DNA from: Streptomyces sp. ITFR-16
GTDB lineage: Bacteria; Actinomycetota; Actinomycetes; Streptomycetales; Streptomycetaceae
Reading direction: 5' to 3'
Length of the DNA stretch: 64,000 nt
Assembly: GCF_031844705.1 (NCBI RefSeq)
Contig: NZ_CP134609.1
Location: 6,076,001 to 6,140,000, forward strand
In this document: positions 46,278 to 54,903 of the stretch, one piece after another
Position numbering within the stretch: position 1 is the first letter of the stretch
Layout: each line of letters starts with the position of its first letter
Translations under genes and position numbers: made by a program
Notes under the pieces: model-generated
Databases searched by the model: none
Told to the model about the DNA's origin: nothing
The model's input: the letters and a program-made list of their open reading frames with translations, nothing else

Positions 46278-47276
46278 GGAGCGGGGGTCCGGCAGCGCTC
46301 CCGGGGCACCCAGCCCCGCCAGCACCTCCGCCCCCAGCGCCACCCGCGCCGCGTCACCGCTCGCACACCACGCCATTGCCGCCTGCCGCGTCTCCTCGTC
46401 CCCCCGCCCGCACAACGCCTCCACCGCCACCCGCCAGTTGTCCAGCTCCGGCCGCCCCGACCGCAGGGCCCGTCGCGCCAGCTCCTCGAAGGGGGCCCGG
46501 ATACCCAGCTCGCCCTCCAGGACCGTGGCGATCGCCCCGTGCCCCGTCTGCTGGTCGCGCCCCGCCGACGGGTGCCCGTCCCGCACCAGTTCGACGGTCA
46601 GCGTCTCCCCGCCGTCGACCACGTCGCGCCGCGCCACGACCTCGTACCCGGGCCGGTCCCCGTACACCTCCCGCAGTCCGTCGCGCATCTCCCGCTCCAG
46701 GTCCACGTCCAGCATCCGGCGCGCCTCGCCGAGCGCCTCATCGACCGCGCCCTCGCGTGCCCCCGCGCCCCGGCGCAGCAGCGCCCGTACCGTCTCCAGG
46801 GAGCCGCGCCGGGCGGCGAGCAGCAGGGGCGACTCGCCCTCGGGGCCCGGGAGGCAGGGGTCGGCGCCGTACGCGAGAAGCACCTCAGCCGTCCGGGCGT
46901 GACCGAGCCCCACCGCCCAGCGCAGGGCCGTGAACCCGAACTGCTCGCGCAGATCCGGCCGTGCCCCGGCGGACAGCAGCGCCTCGACCACCTCCGTGTG
47001 ACCGCCGCACGCCGCCCCGCACAGCGGCAGATCACCGGCCTCGGGACCGCAGGCCCGGTCCGGGTCGGCGCCGGCGGCGAGGAGCAGCCGCACCGCCCCG
47101 GGACGGTCCGAGACCGCCGCCAGATAGAGCGCGCTCGTGCCCTCCTCGTCCACCGACTCGGCGGGCACACCGGCGCGGAGCAGCCGTACGACGGCGTCGT
47201 CGCCCTCGTACAGCGCGGCGGACAGGCGCTGCCCGTCCGCCGCGCCCGCTGTCTCCGCCCTCGGATCTTCTGTCAC
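46257..47276 (-). CDS. Ankyrin-repeat protein
   Basis: A 339-residue protein with about four ankyrin repeats in residues 30-170 (EGTSALYLAAVSDRPGAVRLLLAAGADPD, DLPLCGAACGGHTEVVEALLSAGARPD, FTALRWAVGLGHARTAEVLLAYGADP and ESPLLLAARRGSLETVRALLRRGAG). The C-terminal half (170-339) is charged and of unknown fold. Ankyrin repeats bind partner proteins; no partner is evident. It starts with GTG. Confidence 0.85.
   Translation of the reverse strand: MTEDPRAETAGAADGQRLSAALYEGDDAVVRLLRAGVPAESVDEEGTSALYLAAVSDRPGAVRLLLAAGADPDRACGPEAGDLPLCGAACGGHTEVVEALLSAGARPDLREQFGFTALRWAVGLGHARTAEVLLAYGADPCLPGPEGESPLLLAARRGSLETVRALLRRGAGAREGAVDEALGEARRMLDVDLEREMRDGLREVYGDRPGYEVVARRDVVDGGETLTVELVRDGHPSAGRDQQTGHGAIATVLEGELGIRAPFEELARRALRSGRPELDNWRVAVEALCGRGDEETRQAAMAWCASGDAARVALGAEVLAGLGAPGALPDPRSSTAGGA
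46261..46281. repeat. Dispersed GTCCGGCG-type intergenic repeat, copy at the SDR/ankyrin junction
   Basis: GCCCCTCCGGCGGTTGAGGAG, a variant of the repeat found as arms at 41676-41754 and singly at 58834, 58905 and 63820. It overlaps the ends of two convergent genes and supplies the last codons of the SDR. Confidence 0.55.
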
Positions 47277-47315
47277 ATTTCGACTGTAATACGCCGTGCG
47301 GCACAGCCCGTTGGC

Positions 47316-48224
47316 TCAGGTGGTGCAGTCCAGCACCGTGCGGCACAGCGCGCACCGGGCGCGCACCCGGCCCCGGACCGGAATCCGGTTGCGCTGGTGG
47401 CAGGTGGGGCACGGAAAGGCGACCCGGAGCCCGTCCCCTGAGGTCTCGAAGGTGTACGGGACCTCCTGACCCGGTGCCGCGCCCGCGCCGGGATGGTCCT
47501 GTGCGTACCGCCGGTCCTTGGCGTACCTGCGGCGGCCCGCCCAGCCGGCCGCCGTGAGCGGCGGCTGCGCGCTCTCGCGCAGCGCCTGGGCCCGGCCCTT
47601 GGTGTACGCGGTGTACGCCTGCGGGCTGGTGAACCACGGCGAGGGGTCCTCGTCGAAGGCGATCGCCCGTTTGGCCAGCACGTACCCGAACTCCTCCGGG
47701 GTGAGGTAGCCGAGCTTCTGGCTGGACGTGGCGTCCTCCCGGAACGCGTCCAGCAGCAGCCAGCCCGCCCCCAGATAGGCGGCCGCCGTGTCGGTCAGGA
47801 TCTCGTTGTCCCGGGTCCCCGGGAACTCCAGGCCCAGGCGGTGCAGCAGCACATGCATGACCTCGTGGGAGAGCGCGGCGCCGATGTCCCTGCGATGCGT
47901 ACGGAACCGGTCGTTCAGCTCGATGGAGTACTCGGGGCCCGCCGCGAGTTCCACGCTTCCCGCGTGCTCCATCGCGCGGAACGCCACGATCATCCGCGCG
48001 TCCGGCAGCCGCAGATGCTGCACCATCGCCCGCGCCACCCGCTGGGTGCCCAGATGCAGGTCATCGGCGTCGGCGAAGGCGGCCTCGACCGGGGCGAGGC
48101 TCGGGGCGAAGCGGTGCACACCGTCGTACGAGAGCCGCCGGTAGAGCGCGGTGACGGCGGAGCGGACGGTGGCCAGATGCGGGAAGCCGTGCACCACCGG
48201 GCTGCCGTGGGGGCTGTCCGCCAC
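47316..48224 (-). CDS. Putative HExxH zinc metallopeptidase with C-terminal zinc ribbon
   Basis: A 302-residue protein of unknown family. The motif ALSHEVMHVLLHRLGLEF at about residues 116-133 has HEVMH, a metalloprotease-like HExxH, with a downstream ILTDTAAAYLGAG that could give a third ligand. The C-terminus carries a two-CxxC zinc ribbon (FPCPTCHQRN and ARCALCRTVLDC), suggesting nucleic-acid or protein binding. It starts with GTG. Substrate and role are not known. Confidence 0.7.
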   Translation of the reverse strand: MADSPHGSPVVHGFPHLATVRSAVTALYRRLSYDGVHRFAPSLAPVEAAFADADDLHLGTQRVARAMVQHLRLPDARMIVAFRAMEHAGSVELAAGPEYSIELNDRFRTHRRDIGAALSHEVMHVLLHRLGLEFPGTRDNEILTDTAAAYLGAGWLLLDAFREDATSSQKLGYLTPEEFGYVLAKRAIAFDEDPSPWFTSPQAYTAYTKGRAQALRESAQPPLTAAGWAGRRRYAKDRRYAQDHPGAGAAPGQEVPYTFETSGDGLRVAFPCPTCHQRNRIPVRGRVRARCALCRTVLDCTT

Positions 48225-48248
48225 GTCCGTACCCCCGTTCCGCGACGC

Positions 48249-50066
48249 TCAACTCCTCCCCACTGTAACGGGACCGTCCGCGCGCGGGGGCGCTCCCGGG
48301 CCCAGCTCCGCGTACGGCGCCCCGGCCTGCTCCGTCTCCAGCACCCACACCTCGTTGACGCCCTCCCGCAGCACCGGACCCGGTACGTACAGCGTGTGCT
48401 GGGGGCCCGCCGACCAGTAGCGCCCGAGGCAGAAGCCGTTCACCCAGACGAAGCCACGCATCCAGCCAGGCAGTTCGAGCCCCGCGTGCCCCGTCCCGGA
48501 CACGTCGGCGAGCGTGAACGAACCCCGGAACAGCCCGGTCCCCGCGGCCTCGTCGACCGCCTCGAACCGGACGCCCGCCAGCGGGTCCCCGCCGTCCGGC
48601 GCGTCGAACGCGTCCAGCCGCAGCGCCCGCGCCCGCACCCCGTGCAGATACTGGCGCTCGTGCAGCACGCCCCCGGTGATCCCCTTCGGCTCGCCCAGGC
48701 GCGGCCCGTAGTTGACCCGGCCCAGCGACTCCACCCAGAGCTCCACATCGGCGGGCCCGGCCACCGGCTCGTCGAGCACGGCGTCCTCCTCGGCCAGGAC
48801 CCCCTTGCGGACCCCGTCCACGTACACCACCGCCCGGTCCCGCAGGCCCGCGACACCGAGGGCGTACGGGCGGCGGGGGCCCGGCACCGCGACCCGGTAG
48901 CGCACCAGCCCGCGGTCGACCCCCAGCTCCTCGAACGTGGGCGGCACCCCCGACTCCTCGGTCTCCTCGTCACCGAGCGCCTCCAGCACGGCGGAGAGCG
49001 GCGCCCACTCGCCCAGCACGGCCCGCACCGGCTCCGCCAGGCCGGCGGGCTCGGGCGGCGGCTCCGGCAGCGGCCCGTCCGCGTAGGCGGCGAGGACGTC
49101 ACGGAACAGGCGGAACTTCTCCGTGGGCCGGCCGTACTCGTCCACGGGCGCGTCGTAGTCGTAGGAGGTCACCGTCGGCAGCAGGTCCTGGTCCTGGAGC
49201 GGGCCGGAGCGGTTGGCGCCCGCCCAGCCGGCGAAGTTCGTCCCGCCGTGCGCCATGTAGATGTTCACCGAGGCCCCGCACTCCAGGATCTCCCGCAGCG
49301 CGCCGGCCGCCTGCGCCGGATCCCGTACGACCGGCGGCGCGCCCCAGTGCTCGAACCAGCCGCACCAGAACTCCATGCACATCAGCGGTCCCGATGGCTG
49401 GTGGCGGCGCAGCACACGGAAGGCCTCGCGCGCGCCCGAGCCGAAGTTCGCCGTGGCGAGCAGGCCGGGCACCGAACCGCCCGTGAGCATGTGGTCCTCC
49501 GGCCCGTCGGAGGTGAACAGCGGGACGTCCACGCCCGCCTCGCGCAGCAGCCCGGCCACCCGGCGCAGATAGACCTGGTCGGTGCCGTAGCTGCCGTACT
49601 CGTTCTCCGCCTGCACCATGACCACCGGGCCGCCCCGGCCCGTCTGCCGCTCCACGACCTGCGGCAGCAGCTCGGCGAACCAGGCGCGCACCGCGTCGAG
49701 ATAGCCCGCGTCCCGGGTCCGCACCCGCCGCCCGAACCGCCCGGTCACCCAGGCCGGCAGACCGCCGTTCTCCCACTCCGCGCAGATGTACGGGCCGGGG
49801 CGGACGATCGCCCACAGCCCCGCCCGCCGCGCCGCGTCCAGGAACCGGCCGAGCGCGCCGACGTCGCGGAACGCGCCCGGACGCGGCTCGTGGAGGTTCC
49901 ACGGCACATACGTCTCGACGCAGTTCAGGCCCATCGCCCGCAGCATCGACAGCCGGTGGTCCCACTGCGCCTCGTGCACCCGGAAGTAGTGCAGAGCCCC
50001 CGACAGCAGCCGTACGGGCTTCCCGTCGAGCCGGAAGTGGTCGTCCCCCACGGTGAAGTCAGCCAT
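48249..50066 (-). CDS. Glycoside hydrolase family 35 beta-galactosidase
   Basis: A 605-residue GH35 enzyme without a signal peptide, so it is cytosolic. FRLDGKPVRLLSGALHYFRV and LNCVETYVPWNLHEPRPG open the TIM barrel; AENEYGSYG holds the acid/base Glu156, and MEFWCGWFEHWG the nucleophile Glu232. C-terminal jelly-roll domains follow (PRPYALGVAG, GFVWVNGFCLGRYWSAGPQHTLYVPGP). It would cleave terminal beta-galactosides from imported sugars. ATG at 50066 was used because the longer frame runs into the divergent promoter. A divergent AraC gene lies 238 bases away. Confidence 0.92.
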   Translation of the reverse strand: MADFTVGDDHFRLDGKPVRLLSGALHYFRVHEAQWDHRLSMLRAMGLNCVETYVPWNLHEPRPGAFRDVGALGRFLDAARRAGLWAIVRPGPYICAEWENGGLPAWVTGRFGRRVRTRDAGYLDAVRAWFAELLPQVVERQTGRGGPVVMVQAENEYGSYGTDQVYLRRVAGLLREAGVDVPLFTSDGPEDHMLTGGSVPGLLATANFGSGAREAFRVLRRHQPSGPLMCMEFWCGWFEHWGAPPVVRDPAQAAGALREILECGASVNIYMAHGGTNFAGWAGANRSGPLQDQDLLPTVTSYDYDAPVDEYGRPTEKFRLFRDVLAAYADGPLPEPPPEPAGLAEPVRAVLGEWAPLSAVLEALGDEETEESGVPPTFEELGVDRGLVRYRVAVPGPRRPYALGVAGLRDRAVVYVDGVRKGVLAEEDAVLDEPVAGPADVELWVESLGRVNYGPRLGEPKGITGGVLHERQYLHGVRARALRLDAFDAPDGGDPLAGVRFEAVDEAAGTGLFRGSFTLADVSGTGHAGLELPGWMRGFVWVNGFCLGRYWSAGPQHTLYVPGPVLREGVNEVWVLETEQAGAPYAELGPGAPPRADGPVTVGRS

Positions 50067-50304
50067 CGTGCTCGTTCTCTCCTGTGCGCGTGGTCCCGGG
50101 ACCGGCGCCGCCCCGGGACCGCTGCCGGCGGAACGCGGCACGTGCGACGGAGCGGGCGAACCCGGGAGGAATGTCACGGCCCAGCCTCAGCCCTGGCGTG
50201 CGGCCGGTCCATGGACAAAGATCATGGCTGTTTGGACGCAGCACACGCAGCACACGCCCACGCGACGAGCGGCGCGCGACGAGAGGACCGGGGAGCGAAG
50301 GCCG

Positions 50305-51183
50305 ATGTACCACACCTGGATGCGCTTCTTCACCCCCAGCCCGCTCCACCACCGCCTGGGCCTGGTCTGTCTCGGGGTGGGCCTCCAGCACGGCACTCTG
50401 CCGACCGTGGGCCCGCGCACCCTGGACCACCATGTGGCCGTCGTCATCAACGCGGGCAGCGGATGGTTCGCCGGGCCCGACGGGCGCCGGGTGCCCGTGA
50501 CGGGCCCCAGCCTGATCTGGCTGACCCCCGGCACCCCGCACCACTACGGCGCCGACCCGGCCACCGGCTGGGACGAGAGCTTCGTCGACTTCACCGGGCC
50601 CGCCACCGCCACGTACACCGAACTCGGCTACATCGAGCCGGACCGGCCCCTCGTCCCGCTCGCCGACACGGCGGGCCCGCGCGCCGCCGTCGGCCGGATG
50701 GTGCGTGCGGCCCGGCGCGGCAATCCGCTGCTGGAGGTGGAGACCGGTGCGGCCGTCCACGAACTGCTCGTCGCGCTGCGCCGGGCCCGCGCGGACGTGG
50801 GACCCGACGGCGACCCGGTGCTCCAGGCGCTGGCCCGGGACGCCTTCCGGCCGCTCTCGGTGGCCGAGCACGCGGCCCGGCACGGCATGACCTCCGCCGA
50901 ACTGCGCACGGCGGTGCGGCGGAGCGCGGGGTGCAGTCCGAAGGACTATCTCCTCGGCATCCGGCTCGGCCGTGCCAAGGAGCTCCTCGCCACCGGGGAC
51001 CTGCCGGTCGCCGCCGTCGCCCGGCGGGTCGGGTACGACGATCCGGCGTACTTCTCCCGGCTGTTCGCCCGCCGGGTCGGCATGGCCCCGGTGCGCTTCC
51101 GCGAGCAGCAGGGCCGCAGTGTGCCGGGCGGCTGGAGCGACCGGGTGCCCGACGCGGAGCACCCGCCGACGATCATCCCGTAG
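50305..51183 (+). CDS. AraC-family transcriptional regulator
   Basis: A 292-residue regulator. The N-terminal cupin-like AraC ligand domain runs about 1-150 (HVAVVINAGSGWFAGPDGRRVPVTGPSLIWLTPGTPHHYG), and the C-terminal double HTH about 185-285 (LSVAEHAARHGMTSAELRTAVRRSAGCSPKDYLLGIRLGRAKELL, then VAAVARRVGYDDPAYFSRLFARRVGMAP). Such proteins sense sugars; the divergent GH35 gene is the natural target. The intergenic region has a direct repeat, CGCAGCACACGCAGCACACGC near 50238. ATG at 50305 follows GGGAGCGAAGG. Confidence 0.88.
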   Translation: MYHTWMRFFTPSPLHHRLGLVCLGVGLQHGTLPTVGPRTLDHHVAVVINAGSGWFAGPDGRRVPVTGPSLIWLTPGTPHHYGADPATGWDESFVDFTGPATATYTELGYIEPDRPLVPLADTAGPRAAVGRMVRAARRGNPLLEVETGAAVHELLVALRRARADVGPDGDPVLQALARDAFRPLSVAEHAARHGMTSAELRTAVRRSAGCSPKDYLLGIRLGRAKELLATGDLPVAAVARRVGYDDPAYFSRLFARRVGMAPVRFREQQGRSVPGGWSDRVPDAEHPPTIIP

Positions 51184-51249
51184 CCCCGCGGGCGGTCGTT
51201 CCGCAACCCCGCGGAACCCGGCGCGAGGGACCCTCTAAGCTCGCTGACC

Positions 51250-51585
51250 ATGACCACGAGCGACATCGACGAGTCCGTAGGCGCCGAGCTGAAACGGCTG
51301 CGCGAGAGCATCGACAACATCGACGCGGCTGTTGTCCACATGCTGGCCGAGCGCTTCAAGTGCACCCAGCAGGTCGGTCATCTCAAGGCCGCCCACCAGC
51401 TGCCCCCGGCGGACCCGGCCCGTGAGTCCCGGCAGATCGCCCGGCTGCGGCAGCTCGCGGAGAGTGCGCACCTGGACCCGGCGTTCGCGGAGAAGCTGCT
51501 GAACTTCATCGTGGCCGAGGTCATCCGCCACCACGAGCGCATCGCCGAGGAGTCGGCGCACCCGGCGGGCGGCGCGCAGGCGTAG
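51250..51585 (+). CDS. Chorismate mutase (AroQ type)
   Basis: A 111-residue all-helical protein. LKRLRESIDNIDAAVVHMLAERFKCTQQVGHLKAAHQLPPADPARESRQIARLRQLAESAHLDPAFAEKLLNFIVAEVIRHH carries the Arg, Lys (GHLKA), Asp and Glu/Gln residues of the AroQ active site. It converts chorismate to prephenate for Phe/Tyr synthesis; it is a stand-alone, cytosolic form. ATG at 51250. Confidence 0.93.
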   Translation: MTTSDIDESVGAELKRLRESIDNIDAAVVHMLAERFKCTQQVGHLKAAHQLPPADPARESRQIARLRQLAESAHLDPAFAEKLLNFIVAEVIRHHERIAEESAHPAGGAQA

Positions 51586-51635
51586 GGCCTCCTCGGCTGC
51601 GCGCCGCCCGCCGGGCCCCGCCCGCCGGCCGCCGG

Positions 51636-53069
51636 TCAGGGAGAGATCTCCTCCAGCGGCCGGTTCGCCGTCTCCTCCGCCAGTGTCCCGGCCACCACCG
51701 CGCCGAGCGCGGCCACCGTTCCCAGCATCACGAAGACCGCCGTGACGCTGTGGCCGGCCGCGTAGACCACGCCCACCAGGACCGGGCCGAGGATCACGCC
51801 CAGCCGGTTGACCGCACCGCCGACGCTGCAGCCCAGGGCGCGCATCCGGGTCGGGTACAGCTCGGGCGTGTACAGGTACAGGCAGATGTTGGAGCCGAAG
51901 AAGCCGACCGCCGAGAGCGAGGTCCAGAGCAGGACCTGCCCGGGGGTACGGGCGCCGAGCGCCGCGAGTGTGAGCAGCAGCGCGGCCGAGGCGCCGAGGC
52001 AGACGGCGAAGATCCGGCGGCGGCCGAACACATCCACGGTGAGGGCGACGAGCAGACAGCCGAGCAGCCCGGCCACCGACGTCACCGTGGAGTGGATCAG
52101 GGCGTCGGAGAGGGTGAGGCCGTAGGCGTCCTTGTAGATGCTGGGCAGCCAGGACGTCACGCCGTAGTTCACGAAGTAGCCGGTGAACCAGATCGCGCCG
52201 ACGACCAGGGTGCGGCGCCGGTAGCGGCCGGTGAACAGGCCGCGGACACCGCTCGCGGCGTGTTCCGCCGGGGTGGCGGCGGCTCCGGCGGCGGGCGCGG
52301 GCCCGGCGGCGCCGAGGACCGGCGGGGGCAGCGGCCGGCCCGTCGCGGCCGACACCTTCGCCTCGATGCCGCTCAGCACCGCGTCGGCCTCCGCGAGGCG
52401 GCCCCGGTCCGCGAGCCAGCGCGGTGACTCCGGGACCCTGCGCTGGACCAGGAAGGCCAGCAGGCCGGGCACGGCGGCGACCGCGAACATCGTGCGCCAG
52501 CCCGCCGCCGGGACCACCCAGGCCGCGACCAGCGCCCCGACGGTGAGGCCGGCCGGGAAGACGAGTTCGTACAGCAGGACGAAGCGGCCGCGCTTGAAGC
52601 TGCGGGTGATCTCGCTGATGAAGGCGGCCGCCACCGGTACCTCGCCGCCGATCGCGAGGCCCTGCACGAAGCGCAGCGCCAGGAACGGGGTGAGCGAGGT
52701 GCAGGCGGTCAGGGCGAGGCTCGCCAGGCCGGAGACGGCCACGCAGTACGCGATCACCCTCACCCGGCCGTAGCGGTCGGCCAGCCGCCCCGAGAGCAGG
52801 GCGCCGACGAGCATGCCCGCCGAGCCGACGGTCAGCACGGCGGTGGCGTCGCCCGTGGTCAGGTGCCATTCCTCGCGCAGTTCGGGCAGCGCGTAGGCGA
52901 TCAGCAACTGGTCGAAGGCCTCGAAGAAGGTGACAACCCCCACGATCAGGCGGACGGTGACGTGCCAGCGCGAGAGCGGCAGCCGCTCGAAGCGGGCGGC
53001 GACGGCGGCGCGGGTGGTGCCGGCCGGGGACGGTCCCGGTGCGGCGTCCTGCGAGGTGTCGGTGCTCAT
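51636..53069 (-). CDS. MFS transporter, probable aromatic or organic acid importer
   Basis: A 477-residue carrier with twelve predicted membrane segments and a long central loop (about 220-275, Ala/Pro-rich). The motif A loop LSGRLADRYGRVRVIA, the second copy VDVFGRRRIF, and QGLAIGGEVPVAAAFISEI fit the sugar/aromatic-acid:H+ symporter groups. It is divergent from the aldehyde-dehydrogenase catabolic genes, with two similar repeats in the shared promoter, so it may import the pathway substrate. The substrate is inference. Confidence 0.86.
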   Translation of the reverse strand: MSTDTSQDAAPGPSPAGTTRAAVAARFERLPLSRWHVTVRLIVGVVTFFEAFDQLLIAYALPELREEWHLTTGDATAVLTVGSAGMLVGALLSGRLADRYGRVRVIAYCVAVSGLASLALTACTSLTPFLALRFVQGLAIGGEVPVAAAFISEITRSFKRGRFVLLYELVFPAGLTVGALVAAWVVPAAGWRTMFAVAAVPGLLAFLVQRRVPESPRWLADRGRLAEADAVLSGIEAKVSAATGRPLPPPVLGAAGPAPAAGAAATPAEHAASGVRGLFTGRYRRRTLVVGAIWFTGYFVNYGVTSWLPSIYKDAYGLTLSDALIHSTVTSVAGLLGCLLVALTVDVFGRRRIFAVCLGASAALLLTLAALGARTPGQVLLWTSLSAVGFFGSNICLYLYTPELYPTRMRALGCSVGGAVNRLGVILGPVLVGVVYAAGHSVTAVFVMLGTVAALGAVVAGTLAEETANRPLEEISP

Positions 53070-53380
53070 CCAGGGTTCCTCCTGCTCCGCGGGGGACCGG
53101 AGCGGTTGGGGAGAGCCAGGTACACGGGTTACGGAGGGGGCGGGAGTGAGGTGAGCGTACGGGTGGGGACGTACGCACAGGGCTCAGGAGCGGGTGACAT
53201 CGCCCACGGACCTCTGTAAGCGCCTAGCTTCTTAGGGCTTAAGTTTTATCGGTCCCGGGGTGGAGCCCGTCAAGACCCTCGGGCCAAAAGGATTTTCGCC
53301 GAGGGGGGCTTGCGGTCAATTACTTAAGCACTTAGATTTTTAGCCCTGAGGTAACCGACACGACAGCAGGAGGCCAACTG
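53070..53380. promoter_or_regulatory. Divergent promoter with inverted copies of a CTWAGKGCTTAAGT element
   Basis: The 311-base gap between the MFS gene and the catabolic operon holds two inverted copies of one element. CTTAGGGCTTAAGT is at 53231-53244; ACTTAAGCACTTAG, its reverse complement with two differences, is at 53322-53335. Both centre on the palindrome CTTAAG, in a local AT-rich patch. They flank the space where both promoters should lie. The MarR-type gene cut at 63880 is the nearest candidate binder. Confidence 0.6.
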
Positions 53381-54865
53381 ATGCTTGCCGACGAGGTGTT
53401 GGTCGCGGGACGGTGGCGGCAGGGCCGCGGGGCCCCCGTCGAGACCGTCGATCCGGCCACCGGCCGGACCGTCGCCACCGTGCACGCCGCCTCCCTCGAC
53501 GACGTCGAGGAGGCCGCCGCCGCAGCCGCCGACGCCGCCCAAGACCCCGCCTGGCGCGAGCTGCCCGCCCATCTGAGGGCCCGGCTGCTGCACCGCGTCG
53601 CCGACCTCGTCGAGCAGGGCGCCGACCGGCTCGCCGCCCTCCAGACCGCCGACACCGGCAAGTGCCTCACCGAGACCCGCGCCCTGGTGCTCAGCGCGGC
53701 CGGCACCTTCCGCTACACCGCCGCCGCCCTGGAGACCGCCGAGGACGCGCTCACCCCCGCGCGCGGCCCGTACGTCACGATGAGCGTCCACGAACCCATC
53801 GGCGTCGTCGCCGCGATCACCCCCTGGAACTCGCCGATCGCCAGCGACGCCCAGAAGCTCGCCCCCGCGCTCGCCGGCGGCAACGCCGTCCTGCTCAAGC
53901 CCGCCGAGTGGACGCCGCTGGTCGCCCTCGCGCTCGGCCGGCTGGTCCACCAGGCCCTCACCGAGGCCGCCCTGCCCACCGCGCTGCTCTCGGTGCTGCC
54001 GGGCCGGGGCAGCGTCATCGGCGACGCGATCGTCCGCCACCCGGCTGTCGGGAAGATCACCTTCACCGGCGGCACGGCCACCGGCCGCACCCTCGCCCAC
54101 GCGGCCGCCGGCAGACTCGTGCCGGTCTCCCTCGAACTCGGCGGCAAGTCCCCGACGATCGTGCTGGAGGACGCCGACCTGGAACAGGCCCTCGCCGGCG
54201 TCATGTACGGGGTCTTCTCCTCCAGCGGACAGAGCTGCATCGCAGGCTCCCGGCTCTTCGTCGCCCGCTCCCGCTACGAGGAGTTCGTCGGCGAGCTCGT
54301 CTCCCGTACCGGGAAACTGCGCGTCGGGCCCGGCACCGACCCCGACACCCAGGTCGCCCCGCTGGTCCACCACCGCCACCGCGACAGCGTCGCCGCCTAC
54401 GTCGACCTGGCCCGCGCCGAGGGCGCCACCGTCCGGTGCGGGGGAGCGGCCCCCGACGGCGAGCGCTACCGCGAGGGCGCCTACTACCTGCCCACCGTCC
54501 TGGACGGCCTGCCCAACTCCGCCCGGGTCTGCCAGGAGGAGATCTTCGGCCCGGTCCTGATCGCCCTGCCCTTCGACGACGAGGACGACCTCGTCGCCCA
54601 GGCCAACGACAGCGTCTACGGGCTGGCCTGCGGCATCTGGACCCGCGACCACGCCAGGGCCTGGCGGCTTGCCCGCCGCATCGACGCGGGCACCGTCTGG
54701 ATCAACACCTACAAGCAGTTCAGCATCGCCACCCCGTTCGGCGGGCTGAAGGACAGCGGCATCGGCACCGAGAAGGGCCGCGACCTGATCCGCGGCTACC
54801 AGCGGCAGAAGTCCCTCTACTGGGCCACCGACACCACCCCGCTGCCCTGGGCCGCCGCCCACTGA
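53381..54865 (+). CDS. Aldehyde dehydrogenase family protein
   Basis: A 494-residue NAD(P)-dependent ALDH. The general base Glu252 is in LELGGKSPTIV and the nucleophile Cys286 in SSGQSCIAGSRL; TPWNSPIA and KPAEWTP bind the cofactor. In aromatic meta-cleavage routes such enzymes oxidise ring-cleavage semialdehydes such as 2-hydroxymuconic or carboxymethyl-hydroxymuconic semialdehyde. GGAGG precedes the ATG. It is the first gene of an eleven-gene plus-strand run. Confidence 0.93.
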   Translation: MLADEVLVAGRWRQGRGAPVETVDPATGRTVATVHAASLDDVEEAAAAAADAAQDPAWRELPAHLRARLLHRVADLVEQGADRLAALQTADTGKCLTETRALVLSAAGTFRYTAAALETAEDALTPARGPYVTMSVHEPIGVVAAITPWNSPIASDAQKLAPALAGGNAVLLKPAEWTPLVALALGRLVHQALTEAALPTALLSVLPGRGSVIGDAIVRHPAVGKITFTGGTATGRTLAHAAAGRLVPVSLELGGKSPTIVLEDADLEQALAGVMYGVFSSSGQSCIAGSRLFVARSRYEEFVGELVSRTGKLRVGPGTDPDTQVAPLVHHRHRDSVAAYVDLARAEGATVRCGGAAPDGERYREGAYYLPTVLDGLPNSARVCQEEIFGPVLIALPFDDEDDLVAQANDSVYGLACGIWTRDHARAWRLARRIDAGTVWINTYKQFSIATPFGGLKDSGIGTEKGRDLIRGYQRQKSLYWATDTTPLPWAAAH

Positions 54866-54903
54866 CGCCGCACGTGCCCCACGAACCCGAGCGGAAGAAC
54901 GCC

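Noticed and set aside
47493..51425. A 1310-codon open frame on the plus strand across three genes.
   Set aside because: It is antisense to the metallopeptidase and GH35 genes, is rich in Arg/Pro/His, and also runs through the real AraC gene in another frame.
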